The notes below the pieces were generated by a model. The model was not told the DNA's origin. It saw nothing but the letters and a program-made list of their open reading frames with translations, and ran no database searches. A stretch of 64,000 nt of DNA from the NCBI RefSeq assembly GCF_019175385.1, contig NC_083346.1:54217821-54281820 (forward strand), given 5' to 3'. The position numbers and the translations under genes are program-made. The stretch comes from Lycium barbarum. Lineage: Eukaryota > Streptophyta > Magnoliopsida > Solanales > Solanaceae. Every line of letters starts with the position of its first letter. Position 1 is the stretch's first letter. Shown piece by piece: positions 41,836-54,313 of this stretch.

Positions 41836-43700
41836 GGGTAGATAATTTCATTAACTAACTATTAAAGGCCCTAAGTCCCTCATCCTTTATTATTTTGACT
41901 TTAGAGTTTTTGAGAGATTTTCAGGGTGATTCTTCGGGGAAACTCATTGTGGTAAGTTCTTCTATCTCCTTTGCTATTCCATTTTCCATAATCACCTTAG
42001 TATTCCTTTATCATGATAGTTCATTAAGAGTTTGATGATTTAAAAGAGGGTTCAATGAGTTCTTCTTTCTAGGCTTCTAAATCTTGCTTTATTCATTAGG
42101 CTAGCTTCATTAAGCATGGAATTGATGATTAGAACCTATTATTACATGATTCCTTCCTAATTAGTGGACAAATTATAGATTTGGAGTTAGGGTTTATACC
42201 CAAATTTGGGGATTTTTCCTAGAATCCAAATTTGAGTAAATTGTTGGTTCTTCTAGCTTGATATTGATGGAAATTGATCACCTAGAGCTTTAATTTCATG
42301 TTGAGACCTATAGATTCCTAATTTCACCTTTCTAGTTCATAAACCCTATGCCATATGTTGGGAATTTGAGTCTTGAATAGAAGTAGGGTTTGAATGATTT
42401 TCTTCTTGATTCTAATTCGATGATTCGGATATGTTAGAATTTCACTATCTCGAGGCTCAAAGGAAAGAAAAGACTAAGGTGTGATTGTTGGAGACTTTGT
42501 TGTTCGGCTTTTCAGGTAGGTTATGGTTTATCCTATGGTGATACTTTGATTAGCGAAGCATATAAGTAGACGATATTGTCAGAGAATCATGTAACCCTTT
42601 GAGTATGAAGTTGGGTTGGATATTGCCTTAGGTTGGGCCTTGTTGTATGATTTGGGGCTAGCCACCCTGTTGTGTTGTGACTTATCTTGTTCTATTTGCT
42701 ATTGGCTCATTGCCGCGTGGAGATAGTAGATATTGGTGACTAGTGATATGACTTTCATGATGATATTGTGGCATCTTACTTGTTACTATTTTGAGACAAG
42801 GATTATGATTCTATTGCGGCTTATTGTGTAGCCTTTTTATTGATATTGTTGGCGTGCCTATGTGTGGTGCTGTTGGGATTGATTTGATTATTGACATTGA
42901 ACTCATACATTGCACGCATTCCCATGCTTCATGTTATACTATTAATACATTGATGATATACAAGGAAACACTGTTATGAGCTAGGTTCAGTTGGTTGAGA
43001 GTGACGTGAGGACCGATGCCCGATGTTTTTCTCGGAATCGAGGTATGAGTGCTAGTAGCGATTGCCGAGGTCTTTGTCGGAATTGTGAGGATTGGTACAT
43101 GGACTTCGCGGGTTCCCCATGGGTTGTGCTGCCGAGATATGATGTTCCATCATCGGAGTACGTGTGTATCGGTGCATATGCATTGCATCCATATTTCATA
43201 CATTATTGCATTGCATTGTACCTTTGGCTTCTTCTGATATTCGTGTGATATAGTTGTGATATACGGATTCGGATTGGATGTATTGAGACTTGGCACAGTT
43301 GGGTTTAGATGCTATAACATAGGTGATGACTTGTACTTCGTTACTGGCTCGTGTTGACTTATACCTTGTTGATTTACCTGTTTATCTTACTTTATTGTCT
43401 CTGTATATGTTAGCTAATCTTAGTTGGCCTGTGATACCTACCAATACATGTTTTTTGTATTGACCTACACTTGCTACATTCTTTTATGAATGCAGAGTAT
43501 CAAGTGAGATCAACGTCTACCCCTCGTGGCTGAGAGTTCGAGGCTGCTGATTTGAGTCTGTTGGGGTGAGCATGTGGACGTTTCGCTGCCTGAAGACTCT
43601 TCTATCTATTATGTCTTTATTTCCGTTCTAAAACATGATTTTGAGACTATTGATGTATTATTATCATTCAGACTTGTAGTATTTAGTTAGATGCTCTTGT

Positions 43701-43906
43701 ATGACCAGACCAGTTACTAGAGTGTATTTCTTACTTTCGCATTTTCTTATATTATTATCGTAAGACTTACATTATTCTATCTTCTTCCGCTTTACTTATG
43801 TTTATGACTAGAGCAGTTACTGGGGTGTATTTCTTACTTTCGCATTTTCTTATATTATTATCGTAAGACTTACATTATTCTATCTTCTTCCGCTTTACTT
43901 ATGTTT
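43701..43906 (+). repeat. Tandem duplication of 103 bp in K2
   Basis: The block starting ATGACCAGACCAGTTACT recurs at 43804 as ATGACTAGAGCAGTTACT, and the rest (TGTATTTCTTACTTTCGCAT and onward) is nearly identical. Period 103 bp, two copies. Confidence 0.9.
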
Positions 43907-43980
43907 ATGATTGTTAGGTTAAGGGTTCGCCTACCGAGGTGTGAGACGTAGGTATCCGCATGACTTAGTGAAATTAGGTC

Positions 43981-44434
43981 GGTTTTGAACGAGACCTTTC
44001 CTCTTGACCATATGGTTAATATCTTTCTTTTCCAAATCTGGAATTAGAATCAGCATTCCTTCTAGACCTGTCATGGTTCCGACTCCGACCAGTTGACCCA
44101 GCCAGTAACCCGAACTAGTCATCTTTCACTCGAATTTTTTAGTCATACTTATTATGAATATCCGCCTATGTTGTAGCGGGAAACTCCAATAGGTTTTCTT
44201 TCAATTTCAATGAGGCACTTGAACTTTTAGGATTCAATCTCTTCGTGAATGCCTCTACTGCCCATACGTCCCGGACAGCTGCCAACAACATCCGTTCATT
44301 CTGGAACTTTATAGCAAATTCACGGAGCAACTCCGCATCGCCTTGAGCAATCTTCAAGATATCCGCTTTTCTCGCTGACACCTTCTGTGCTCCAGCATGT
44401 GCTTTGATAAAAGCATCTGCGAGCATTTCAAAAG
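43981..44434 (-). pseudogene. Gag middle fragment of element I
   Basis: Minus-strand reading gives EMLADAFIKAHAGAQKVSAR, AELLREFAIKFQNERMLL, WAVEAFTKRLNPKSSSASLK and LKENLLEFP, the retrotransposon gag domain of Tat/Athila-type elements. The 5' side is interrupted at 44434 by FG; across the AAAAG duplication the frame continues with the fragment at 53462. The 3' side runs to K2 at 43981. Confidence 0.85.
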
Positions 44435-47400
44435 TGTCACACCCCGACCTTACTAGGGTGTGATGGGCACCCGACCCCATATCTGGAGCCGAGCGAACCC
44501 GCTGACTCTTATTACATAAATAAACTCTGGAATCAATTCAGAGTAAAATGCATAGTAAGCTCTCAAAATTTTTTTTTTTTTTGGAGAGTGTATCATCATA
44601 TGGAACGCGTGACATGAAACGTAATAACATATTGACAGGCGAAGCCGTCTACAAAGCTGACGCTCTATACCCACGACTCTGTCTGCAAATTCTCTAACTG
44701 CAATCGGAAACCATGGCACATATACACTGACTCGGCTACACTCCCGGGCTAACTGGAGCTCGCCAACTTCGCTGGAACATCTTCTATAAGGGCCTCAACT
44801 CATCTGGGTGTACCTGCGCGGCATGAAACGCAGCCCCCGAAGAAGAGGGGTCAGTACGAGCAATGTACTGAGTATGTAAGGCATGAACGACAATACAAGG
44901 AGAGGTACCAGTGGAGATAATCACAAAGGAATCATATGGCATCTCATATGGAACATATCATGTCATACCATATCGTGTCATATCATATCATGTCATATCA
45001 TGTTATATCGTATCATATCATGTCATATCATAGCATATCATGTCGTATCATATCATATCATGTCATATCATATCATATCGTATCCTGTCGTATCATATCA
45101 TATCATGTCATATCATATCATATCATAGGGAGTCATATAGCGTATCATAGGCTGATTGAGATACCTGTACATATGAATGCCACTTAGGGAAGAAACCATG
45201 CATGCTTATCGGGTCATATCATATCATAGCACCGAACAAGTCGGCTCACCCACATTGCGTCGAAATATGTCAGCTCGCCCATATATCCCGCGTCCGGGCA
45301 TCCCGCGTCCGGGATGATAATGCCAGCTGACCAGGTGGCGATGAAATATGTGTCCCTTCCCCATATCCCCATATACATGTATCCCTTCCCCCCTCCCATA
45401 TACATATATAGCATGCATGAGAGCCCAAGGAAAGTCATGTGTCTATCGGAGTGACGTAAGGTCGGTAACCTCCGATTGTATTATGGAATCATCATAGTCG
45501 TCATGTCACGCCTTGAAGGAACAATTATAAGGCGAGACTATCACTGAAGAACATTATCTCGGGAAAACATAAAATAGGATCATAACATATTACTTCATAT
45601 ACTTTAAAACCTTAAAATAGTCATTATCCAAAAGTAGCTTAACATTTCATATCGTCGTATTCATGGTAAGAACATATCCTTGGCATATTCGTCATAGACA
45701 CATTCTCATGTCTGGCTTCATTATTGTCATCATAACTCCGTAGTCGTTGTTTTAGTTATAAAAACATTCAAAAACGTAAAACTTGGATTTTGGAGAAAAA
45801 TGTATATTTTGGAAAACATTTATAACTTTTGGAAAGGAAATCATGGTTTGAATTCATAACTTCTAGCTTTTGAAAACAAGGACGTTATGGTGAACATTTA
45901 TAAGACTACATCATAGGATTCATGCCATAGAAAGAAAAGGGCTTAGCCTTAACATACCTGCGCCGCGCCTTACTAGCTACGCTTATTCGTCCAACTTGTT
46001 AATCTACATTCAAAGGAGTTCACACATTCGTTAGATCCTTTGTCATATACTTGCCTTAACCTTTCAAACACATTCATTTATATTCTGCCGAAATTTCGGC
46101 AGCATCTCCCTTGTAAATACACCACCCCCGAGATTCTAACTCGGCCAAATTTAACAACAACAATCCGAGAATGGAACTCGGCCAAACCAACAACAATATT
46201 AGCAATGCATTCTAGCAACATTCCAACATTTAATTCAATTCAATTCACATAATCTTTCAACGACTCAATCCACATATTACTTTGCCCGAAACCGTCCAAT
46301 TCAACAACAACCATGCATGTCATCATCATTCATGTATGCTAACTTCAACAACGACCTCCATTCTTCATCACATAATCCATAACAACGACAACTAGAATGT
46401 CAAATAACATCAATTTACCTTAGCTTACCAAAACGCCTATTATTTGACCATAACCACTTCCTACATATTTTCATGCATTTTCATCCATCTTTTCTATATA
46501 TTACAACAACAAACAACATACTTCATATAATTAATCCAATCCTCTCACACAACACAACACATATACATGGCCAACACTACTCCATACGGCTTCCATTCCA
46601 ACATATTATATTCATGGTTTTTCATTCATTTTACATTATGGATTTCACCATACAACAATTAAACTTCTAAATAAAATCATTTCATCTTGTCTACACAATA
46701 CTACACATATTCGGCCATACAACAACATTATACACATCTTTATGAATTTCACCCATTTCTTGACATTACAATCACAACCAACATACTAAATACTCTTAAT
46801 CCATTATTCCTACACAACACACCACATGCACCACACGACCACATCTCTATATGCATGTTTTCATGTTTTTCATCCCTTTTACATTATAGAATTCATAACA
46901 CAACAATCAAATTACTAAATAATATTAATTCATCATTTCAGTCCAACACCACATATATTCGGCCAACATACAACTCACCACAACTTCATTAACTTCCTTC
47001 ATCTACACACTCCACAACATATACAATCATCTATAACATATGAAAATAAGGTTTAAACCTTACCTTAGCACTAGTTCCTTTTCCAGGCTAGAACCTCATT
47101 TTTGCGAAACGAATGATTCACTTGTTCCAACGAATACTCCACGTTGTAGAGAACCTTCCACTTAGTATAAAAGCTTGAAAGAAATAATTTTTCTTGATCA
47201 AATCTCCCATGGCCATGCTTGGCCATACCTTGGCCGAACCCTCTCTCTTTCTTTCCCTTTTTTTTTTTGTTGTTCTTTCTTTCTCTCTAATTTAATTATG
47301 AAGACCTCTTATGTATATATATATATAGGTCTTCCATCACTTATCCATATTTGCAATTTAGTCCCCCAATTATGGTCACATGCCCCATTTCTTTCTTTTC

Positions 47401-47838
47401 TTGAATTCTCTCCCTTTTTCTTGATGTTTCTTTTCTTTTCTTGATTTTTCCTCACTTGGTCAAAGAAGACCAAGTGTCTTCTTTCATACACTTTAGTCCA
47501 TCTATATTTACACTTTGCCCCCTTCACATATAAAATGGCCACATGCTCCTTTCTTTACTTACTTACTTATTTATTTATTTATTTTTATTTTTTCTAGAAT
47601 TTTCTTGAACTTTGTGAAATTACCATTTTACCCCTAGCCTTCCATAATATCACCATGGTTCTATTTTGCGAATTTCCTTTTTCGCCCTCAACCTTTCTTA
47701 ATATTTCCATAATACTAATGTTGTGAATAATATTTATAACCCACTTGTTCATTGAAATACATTTGGAAGATGGACATTCCCTTAACTTCGTTACGACTGC
47801 CTTGGAATATCCGAACGTATAAAATACGGGATATAACA
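44435..47838 (-). repeat. 3' LTR of element FG (3404 bp)
   Basis: TGTCACACCCCGACC at 44435 (minus-strand end) to GGGATATAACA at 47838 (minus-strand start). Holds a donor-like GCTAAG|GTAAGG at 47064/47063 (minus), a second donor-like CAGGTATGTTAAGGCTAAG near 45945-45960, the CAGTAC hairpin 44852-44870 and a CATAT/CATGT satellite. The GC-rich repeat CCCGCGTCCGGG occurs twice near 45287-45313. Confidence 0.93.
44944..45127. repeat. Degenerate TCATA/TCATG pentamer satellite in LTR
   Basis: About 180 bp of ATCATATCATGTC-type repeats, period 5 with a loose 10-base higher order. It recurs at 50560-50743 in the other LTR with few changes. The His/Ile/Ser-rich open frames over it are artefacts of the repeat. 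Confidence 0.9.
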
Positions 47839-47853
47839 TCCTCCCCCCCTTTA
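47839..47853 (-). other. Polypurine tract of element FG
   Basis: The minus strand reads AAAGGGGGGGAGGA directly before the 3' LTR start TGTTATATCCCG, after CATTCGAGGACGAATGTTCT (minus). Confidence 0.88.
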
Positions 47854-49889
47854 GAACATTCGTCCTCGAATGTTCAACCGATCTTATGGGGTGTCATAAT
47901 ACTTCGGGAGGATCTCTTTTGTGGTCGTCCTTTCCTTCATGCTCACTCGTTATCCTTTACCTTATTTCTTTTATAATCGTACTTCTCGGTTTTTTTTTTT
48001 TTTACATGAATCTTCTTCCCGTGTCATGGGTTTTCTAATTTGTTGAGCCAACGTATTATCCTTGTCTTTCTCCGATCGTCTCTTTTCTGTTACTGTTTCG
48101 TGACCATATCTTAACAAAAGCCACACCTTTAGATTCTTACTACAACTCTTCTTTAGTCTCTTTTCGTGTCTCTCGATACAGGTATACTTGTCTTTGACTT
48201 CATGTGGTGGTGCTCATTTCGTTCATCGTTATTCCTTGTAAGCCTAATATGGCCTCCCCCCCCCCCCCCCCTTTAAGGGGTCCCTTATATGCCAATAGGC
48301 CTTTCACTTGCTTAGCTCTCTTGCTCGTAATTCTTCCTTGACTACGTGTTCGTATTGTAGCTGTGCATCCATATTTCTTAAGCGTTCTGCTACTTTTTCT
48401 CTCAGCACAGAACCCTTACAACTTTCACTCTCCCTATCCTTTTCTATCCAACCTCTAGGCATATTACTATAGCTACATACTTGTCTTTTTTTTTTTTTTT
48501 TTTCTTTTTTTTTTTTTTTTACAGATCTTTCACCTCAACACCATCACCATCCTGAGCATTCTTTCCCTTACTTCACATTCCTCTACCCTGGTCACTATTC
48601 TCTTAGACCTACTTGTTGAAATCAACTCTCAACCTCCACACATTTCTCCTTGTTTCCTTTTACCTCACTCTATCTCCTCTCACATGCCTACTTGAATTTT
48701 CATCCTAATGGTCTCGTACTTTTACCATCAATTTCTCGCGGGGGTTTCACCCACTAAGGTTTTCTTAACTTTCACTTTTTCCAATATTTAAGCTTTCTAT
48801 CTTTCATTTACTCACTCTCTTTCTTTTTTCCGAGTATCGTTATACTAGAATTTCCAACCTCAACCTATAGTAAAATAATAACAGCTCACTCGCAGCACTT
48901 GTACCATTTACTCTCGCTATTACTCGGGATTCGATTTCCTTTACTATATTAACGCCTTTTATACCGTAGCTTCGGTTGCTGGAAATCACATGCCCACCGA
49001 TACAATCATATATGGGACACGCTACACCTTTATACTTATATATATATATTTTTACTATCAACTAGCCCACAACTTACTTCCAAACGCTGTTCAAGCCTAG
49101 CCTAATTCCAGGGCTATGATGCATTTTCTGTCTCTTTACCGAGCTAGTCTGCCTCGTCCTACGCGTCTTCCTATGGTCTCCACCCATCCCGTATATCCTA
49201 GTTTTCCTTAGACTACCCTAGCTTTTCATTTGTCCCTTATGTCTCAATTTATAGAATTTCTTGCCAACTTCCCAGGGGGTCACCCATCATGAAATTGCTC
49301 CCACCTGAGCACGCTTAACCCAAAAGCTTCACTGAAATTCGGTGCCTTAATGCCGATATTTTCGCGTCCGCTTCTTCACATGACCTTTATTACATGTTTT
49401 GGAGCGAGTCGAGGTTTCACAGGCTTCAAGGCACTTTCATAACGCGTCCTTCTTTCACAATTACGGTTTTACCCTTTTGGTTCCCGATGTTCATCTTCCG
49501 CCTGTGTGTATGGCTACCTCCTGTCCTGGACTTCCAGATTCCCGATGATAGCGACCCCACCTTTGTCGCCACGTCCAAATCCATAACCTTTCTGAACCAA
49601 CACATTTCACTTATTGCCTATTTACAGTATTTCCTTTCCATGCTTCCTCCTGTGGGGCGTACCCGTCCTGGCCGAACCTCCTTTACCGTTCCTACTATTC
49701 AAAATCTGTATGCGGCCAATGTCATCAATGCCTCATAAAACGTACGACTACATGGCACATCCCCGCCATCCAGTACTTCCAGTTCAGGTAACAGAACAAT
49801 TATGTCAGGACTTACCTCTATAAGCTTCCACAGCCTCTTTGGCTTCCTTTCGTTGTACGTATAGCTCGTATGGGGAAATCTTATTCCTT
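47854..49889. other. Non-coding interior of element FG
   Basis: About 2 kb, pyrimidine-rich on the plus strand, with a C run at 48257-48271 and T runs at 48487-48520. No gag or pol motif in either direction. It contains one 5S rRNA-like block (49264-49320). Small ORFs such as 49394-49738 show no family marks. Confidence 0.7.
49264..49320 (-). ncRNA. 5S rRNA-derived block (3' half, including box C) in FG interior
   Basis: The minus strand contains GTTAAGCGTGCTCAGG, then GATGGGTGACCCCCTGGGAA. Plant 5S rRNA has GTTAAGCGTGCTTGGG and GATGGGTGACCTCCTGGGAA at the same spacing. The middle (GTGGGAGCAATTTCAT) is diverged. It covers roughly 5S positions 57-110, the internal control region. The 5' third is not seen, so it is not a 5S gene. 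Confidence 0.65.
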
Positions 49890-49960
49890 ATGACTTAGCT
49901 CTATCGCACGATTTAAGATTGAAAGAAGGTCAACAATTCCTAAATGCCCCGCAGCCTCCT

Positions 49961-49994
49961 GTTTAAAAATGTGGCCGGCTTCACACTCATAAAC
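49961..49994 (-). ncRNA. Leader hairpin with self-complementary loop (dimer-initiation-like), element FG
   Basis: Minus strand: arm GTTTATGAGTGTG, loop AAGCCGGC, arm CACATTTTTAAAC. Twelve of 13 positions pair with G-U allowed. The loop ends in the palindrome GCCGGC. It lies inside a leader (49890-50041) that aligns with those of A, B and D. Confidence 0.7.
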
Positions 49995-50041
49995 ATGACT
50001 CTACTGGCCACGACTTTGCAGACAACCCCTTAGACCGACCT

Positions 50042-50053
50042 GCTCTGATACCA
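50042..50053 (-). other. Primer binding site of element FG (tRNA-iMet)
   Basis: The minus strand reads TGGTATCAGAGC, three bases after the LTR end. Same primer as A and B. Confidence 0.92.
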
Positions 50054-50056
50054 CTT

Positions 50057-53000
50057 TGTCACACCCCGACCTTACTAGGGTGTGATGGGCACCCGACACC
50101 ATATCTGGAGCCGAGCGAACCCGCTGACTCTTATTACATAAATAAACTCTGGAATCAATTCAGAGTAAAATGCATAGTAAGCTCTCAATTTTTTTTTTGG
50201 AGAGTGTATCATCATATGGAACGCGTGACATGAAACGTAATAACATATTGACAGGCGAAGCCATCTACAAAGCTGACGCTCTATACCCACGACTCTGTCT
50301 GCAAAGTCTCTAACTGCAATCGGAAACCATGGCACATATACACTGACCCGGCTACACTCCCGGGCTAACTGGAGCTCGCCAACTTCGCTGGAACATCTTC
50401 TATAAGGGCCTCTGCTCATCTGGGTGTACCTGCGCGGCATGAAACGCAGCCCCCGAAGAAGAGGGGTCAGTACGAGCAATGTACTGAGTATGTAAGGCAT
50501 GAACGACAATACAAGGAGAGGTACCAGTGGAGATAATCACAAAGGAATCATATGGCATCTCATATGGAACATATCATGTCATACCATATCGTGTCATATC
50601 ATATCATGTCATATCATGTCATATCGTATCATATCATGTCATATCATAGCATATCATGTCGTATCATATCATATCATGTCATATCATATCATATCGTATC
50701 CTGTCGTATCATATCATATCATGTCATATCATATCATATCATAGGGAGTCATATAGCGTATCATAGGCTGATTGAGATACCTGTACATATGAATGCCACT
50801 TAGGGCAGAAACCATGCATGCTTATCGGGTCATATCATATCATAGCACCGAACAAGTCGGCTCACCCACATTGCGCCGAAATATGTCGGCTCGCCCATAT
50901 ATCCCGCGTCCGGGCATCCCGCGTCCGGGATGATAATGCCAGCTGACCAGGTGGCGATGAAACATGTGTCCCTTCCCCATATCCCCATATACATGTATCC
51001 CTTCCCCCCTCCCATATACATATATAGCATGCATGAGAGCCCAAGGAAAGTCATGTGTCTATCGGAGTGACGTAAGGTCGGTAACCTCCGATTGTATTAT
51101 GGAATCATCATAGTCGTCATGTCACGCCTTGAAGGAACAATTATAAGGCGAGACTATCACTGAAGAACATTATCTCGGGAAAACATAAAACAGGATCATA
51201 ACATATTACTTCATATACTTTAAAACCTTCAAAATAGTCATTATCCAAAAGTAGCTTAACATTTCATATCGTCGTATTCATGGTAAGAAGATATCCTTGG
51301 CATATTCATCATAGACACTTTCTCATGTCTGGCTTTATTATTGTCATCATAACTCCGTAGTCGTTGTTTTAGTTATAAAAACATTCAAAAACGTAAAACT
51401 TGGATTTTGGAGAAAAATGTATATTTTGGAAAACATTTATAACTTTTGGAAAGGAAATCATGGTTTGAATTCATAACTTCTATCTTTTGAAAACAAGGAC
51501 GTTATGGGGAACATTTATAAGACTACATCATAGGATTCATGCCATAGAAAGAAAAGGGCTTAGCCTTAACATACCTGCGCCGCGCCTTACTAGCTACGCT
51601 TATTCGTCCAACTTGTTAATCTACATTCAAAGGAGTTCACACATTCGTTAGATCCTTTGTCATATACTTGCCTTAACCTTTCAAACACATTCATTTATAT
51701 TCTGCCGAAATTTCGGCAGCATCTCCCCTGTAAATACACCACCCCCGAGATTCTAACTCGGCCAAATTTAACAACAACAATCCGAGAATGGAACTCGGCC
51801 AAACCAACAACAATATTAGCAATGCATTCTAGCAACATTCCAACATTTAATTCAATTCAATTCACATAATCTTTCAACGACTCAATCCACATATTACTTT
51901 GCCCGAAACCGTCCAATTCAACAACAACCATGCATGTCATCATCATTCATGTATGCTAACTTCAACAATGACCTCCATTCTTCATCACATAATCCATAAC
52001 AACGACAACTAGAATGTCAAATAACATCAATTTACCTTAGCTTACCAAAACGCCTATTATTTGACCATAACCACTTCCTACATATTTTCATGCATTTTCA
52101 TCCATCTTTTCTATATATTACAACAACAAACAACATACTTCATATAATTATTCCAATCCTCTCACACAACACAACACATATACATGGCCAACACTACTCC
52201 ATACGGCTACCATTCCAACATATTATATTCATGGTTTTTCATTCATTTTACATTATGGATTTCACCATACAACAATTAAACTTCTAAATAAAATCATTTC
52301 ATCATGTCTACACAATACTACACATATTCGGCCATACAACAACATTATACACATCTTTATGAATTTCACCCATTTCTTGACATTACAATCACAACCAACA
52401 TACTAAATACTCTTAATCCATTCTTCCTACACAACACACCACATGCACCACACGGCCACATCTCTATATGCATGTTTTCATGTTTTTCATCCCTTTTACG
52501 TTATAGAATTCATAACACAACAATCAAATTACTAAATAATATTAATTCATCATTTCAGTCCAACACCACATATATTCGGCCAACATACAACTCACCACAA
52601 CTTCATGAACTTCCTTCATCTACACACTCCACAATATACACAATCATCTATAACATATGAAAATAAGGTTTAAACCTTACCTTAGCACTAGTTCCTTTTC
52701 CCGGCTAGAACCTCATTTTTGCGAAACGAATGATTCACTTGTTCCAACGAATACTCCACGTTGTAGAGAACCTTCCACTTAGTATAGAAGCTTGAAAGAA
52801 ATAATTTTTCTTGATCAAATCTCCCATGGCCATGCTTGGCCATACCTTGGCCGAACCCTCTCTCTTTCTTTCCCTTTTTTTTTTTTGTTGTTCTTTCTTT
52901 CTCTCTAATTTAATTATGAAGACCTCTTATGTATATATATATATATATAGGTCTTCCATCACTTATCCATATTTGCAATTTAGTCCCCCAATTATGGTCA

Positions 53001-53461
53001 CATGCCCCATTTCTTTCTTTTCTAGAATTCTCTCCCTTTTTCTTGATGTTTCTTTTCTTTTCTTGATTTTTCCTCACTTTGTCAAAGAAGACCAAGTGTC
53101 TTCTTTCATACACTTTAATCCATCTATATTTACACTTTGCCCCCTTCACATATAAAATGGCCACATGCTCCTTTCTTTACTTACTTACTTATTTTTTTTA
53201 TTTATTTTTATTTTTTCTAGAATTTTCTTGAACTTTGTGAAATTACCATTTTACCCCTAGCCTTCCATAATATCACCATGGTTCTATTTTGCGAATTTCC
53301 TTTTTCGCCCTCAACCTTTCTTAATATTTCCATAATACTAATGTTGTGAATAATATTTATAACCCACTTGTTCATTGAAATACATTTGGAAGATGGTCAT
53401 TCCCTTAACTTTGTTACGACTGCTTTGGAATATCCGAACGTATAAAATACGGGATATAACA
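50057..53461 (-). repeat. 5' LTR of element FG (3405 bp)
   Basis: Nearly identical to 44435-47838, differing in a few substitutions and small T-run or TA-run lengths. On the minus strand: TATA-rich TATATATATATATACATAAG (about 52930-52950), donor-like GCTAAG|GTAAGG at 52681/52680, a second donor-like CAGGTATGTTAAGGCTAAG near 51562-51577 and the CAGTAC hairpin 50468-50486. Confidence 0.93.
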
Positions 53462-54240
53462 AAAAGAATGAATCGAAAGCTCCAGAAGCAGTGAATACCA
53501 AGTGATTACCCCTTTGGACAATGTTCTCCAAACTTCTTGAGTAAAATAGACCAAATCTCGTCCGGCTGCATATCATTCCCTCTAACAACACATGTGTATG
53601 AGGTCACATGCTCTTGAGGATCTGTGGTCCCATTATATTTCGGTAGGTCCGGCATTTTAAACCTTTTCGGGATCAATTTAGGCTCTGCGAGTTGGCGGAA
53701 ATGGTAACTGAACATATCTTTTTGAATCTGATCCCTTCAGTACTGGTAGGGTCCCTGGAATCTGGTCTATCTGGGAGTTAAATGTCTTAAATTCTTTGTC
53801 GTTCCGATCCAGTCGACTGTTTAATTCTTTGTCATTCTTCTTTAGCCGACTGGAAAGGGCCTCCAAGTATTGCATAACGTCGGGTGTCGTTCTGCCATCT
53901 CGACCATCACCCCTTCGTGCTCTGCGTCCGTATTTGATAGATTTTCACCAGCGTTATTTCTCCCCGCTTGTAAATCAGTAATAGCTTTTTGCTGCTTTTC
54001 CAACAAGTCAAGGATCTTCGCTAGCCCTAGATCTACAACCCTTCTTCATGGTCATCATTAGGAGTCAAATCATTTTCCGTGTGCTTGGATCCACGAAGGG
54101 AAATCAGGGCTTGATCATTCCTCGCCCTGACTTCTCCTGTTGCCAGATCTCTCTCTAGTGCATTGACATTATTCAATGCCCTATTAGCTTGATTTCCAGT
54201 GTTTGTCCTGATTCCAAATTAACTGGTGACAAATATTTGA
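53462..54240 (-). pseudogene. Gag N-terminal fragment of element I
   Basis: Minus-strand pieces: a charged, coiled-coil-like N-terminus (LEALSSRLKKNDKELNSRLD, 53678-53875) and PKRFKMPDLPKYNGTTDPQE, HVTSYTCVVRGNDMQPDEIW (53506-53715), the start of the Tat/Athila gag domain. Frame changes lie between the pieces. It ends at the FG insertion at 53462. Confidence 0.82.
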
Positions 54241-54292
54241 AAGTGATAAGTAAGGTAATTAAAGCAACAAATCAATACCACTATTATCCTTA

Positions 54293-54313
54293 GCCCCGTG
54301 GTGGCCGCCAAAC
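54293..54313 (-). other. Probable primer binding site of element I
   Basis: The minus strand reads TTTGGCGGCCACCACGGGGC just inside the 5' LTR. It resembles the TTGGCGCC-type primer sites usual in Tat elements, with mismatches. The exact LTR end is uncertain by a few bases. Confidence 0.55.

Larger units (their letters stand above)
41179..43980 (+). repeat. Solo LTR K2 (2802 bp) with target duplication GGTTT
   Basis: Flanked by GGTTT at 41174-41178 and 43981-43985. It starts TATAACGACCCGC (the LTR consensus would have TG) and ends AAATTAGGTC, apparently lacking the last TGACA. No primer site follows and no polypurine tract precedes. Donor-like TTGTG|GTAAGT at 41951/41952. It is related to K1 over the distal 1.5 kb. 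It splits the element I gag. Confidence 0.72.
44435..53461 (-). mobile_element. Element FG: non-autonomous large-LTR retrotransposon (LARD-like), minus strand
   Basis: LTRs 44435-47838 (3404 bp) and 50057-53461 (3405 bp) are almost identical. Perfect 5-bp target duplication AAAAG (44430-44434 and 53462-53466). The 2.2-kb interior has a polypurine tract, tRNA-iMet primer site and the leader hairpin but no recognisable gag or pol. It disrupts the gag of element I cleanly. Known class: LARDs, which need proteins from autonomous partners. Inferred partners are Tekay-type elements with the same leader. Confidence 0.92.

Noticed and set aside
44883..45187. His/Ile/Ser-rich ORFs over the CATAT satellite (also 50499-50803)
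   Set aside because: Open only because the pentamer repeat has no stops in those frames; no protein-like composition.
49264..49320. Functional 5S rRNA gene
   Set aside because: The first third is missing and the middle is diverged; only a remnant.
49394..49738. 114-codon ORF in the FG interior
   Set aside because: No domain, no conserved neighbour, pyrimidine-rich sequence; taken as chance.
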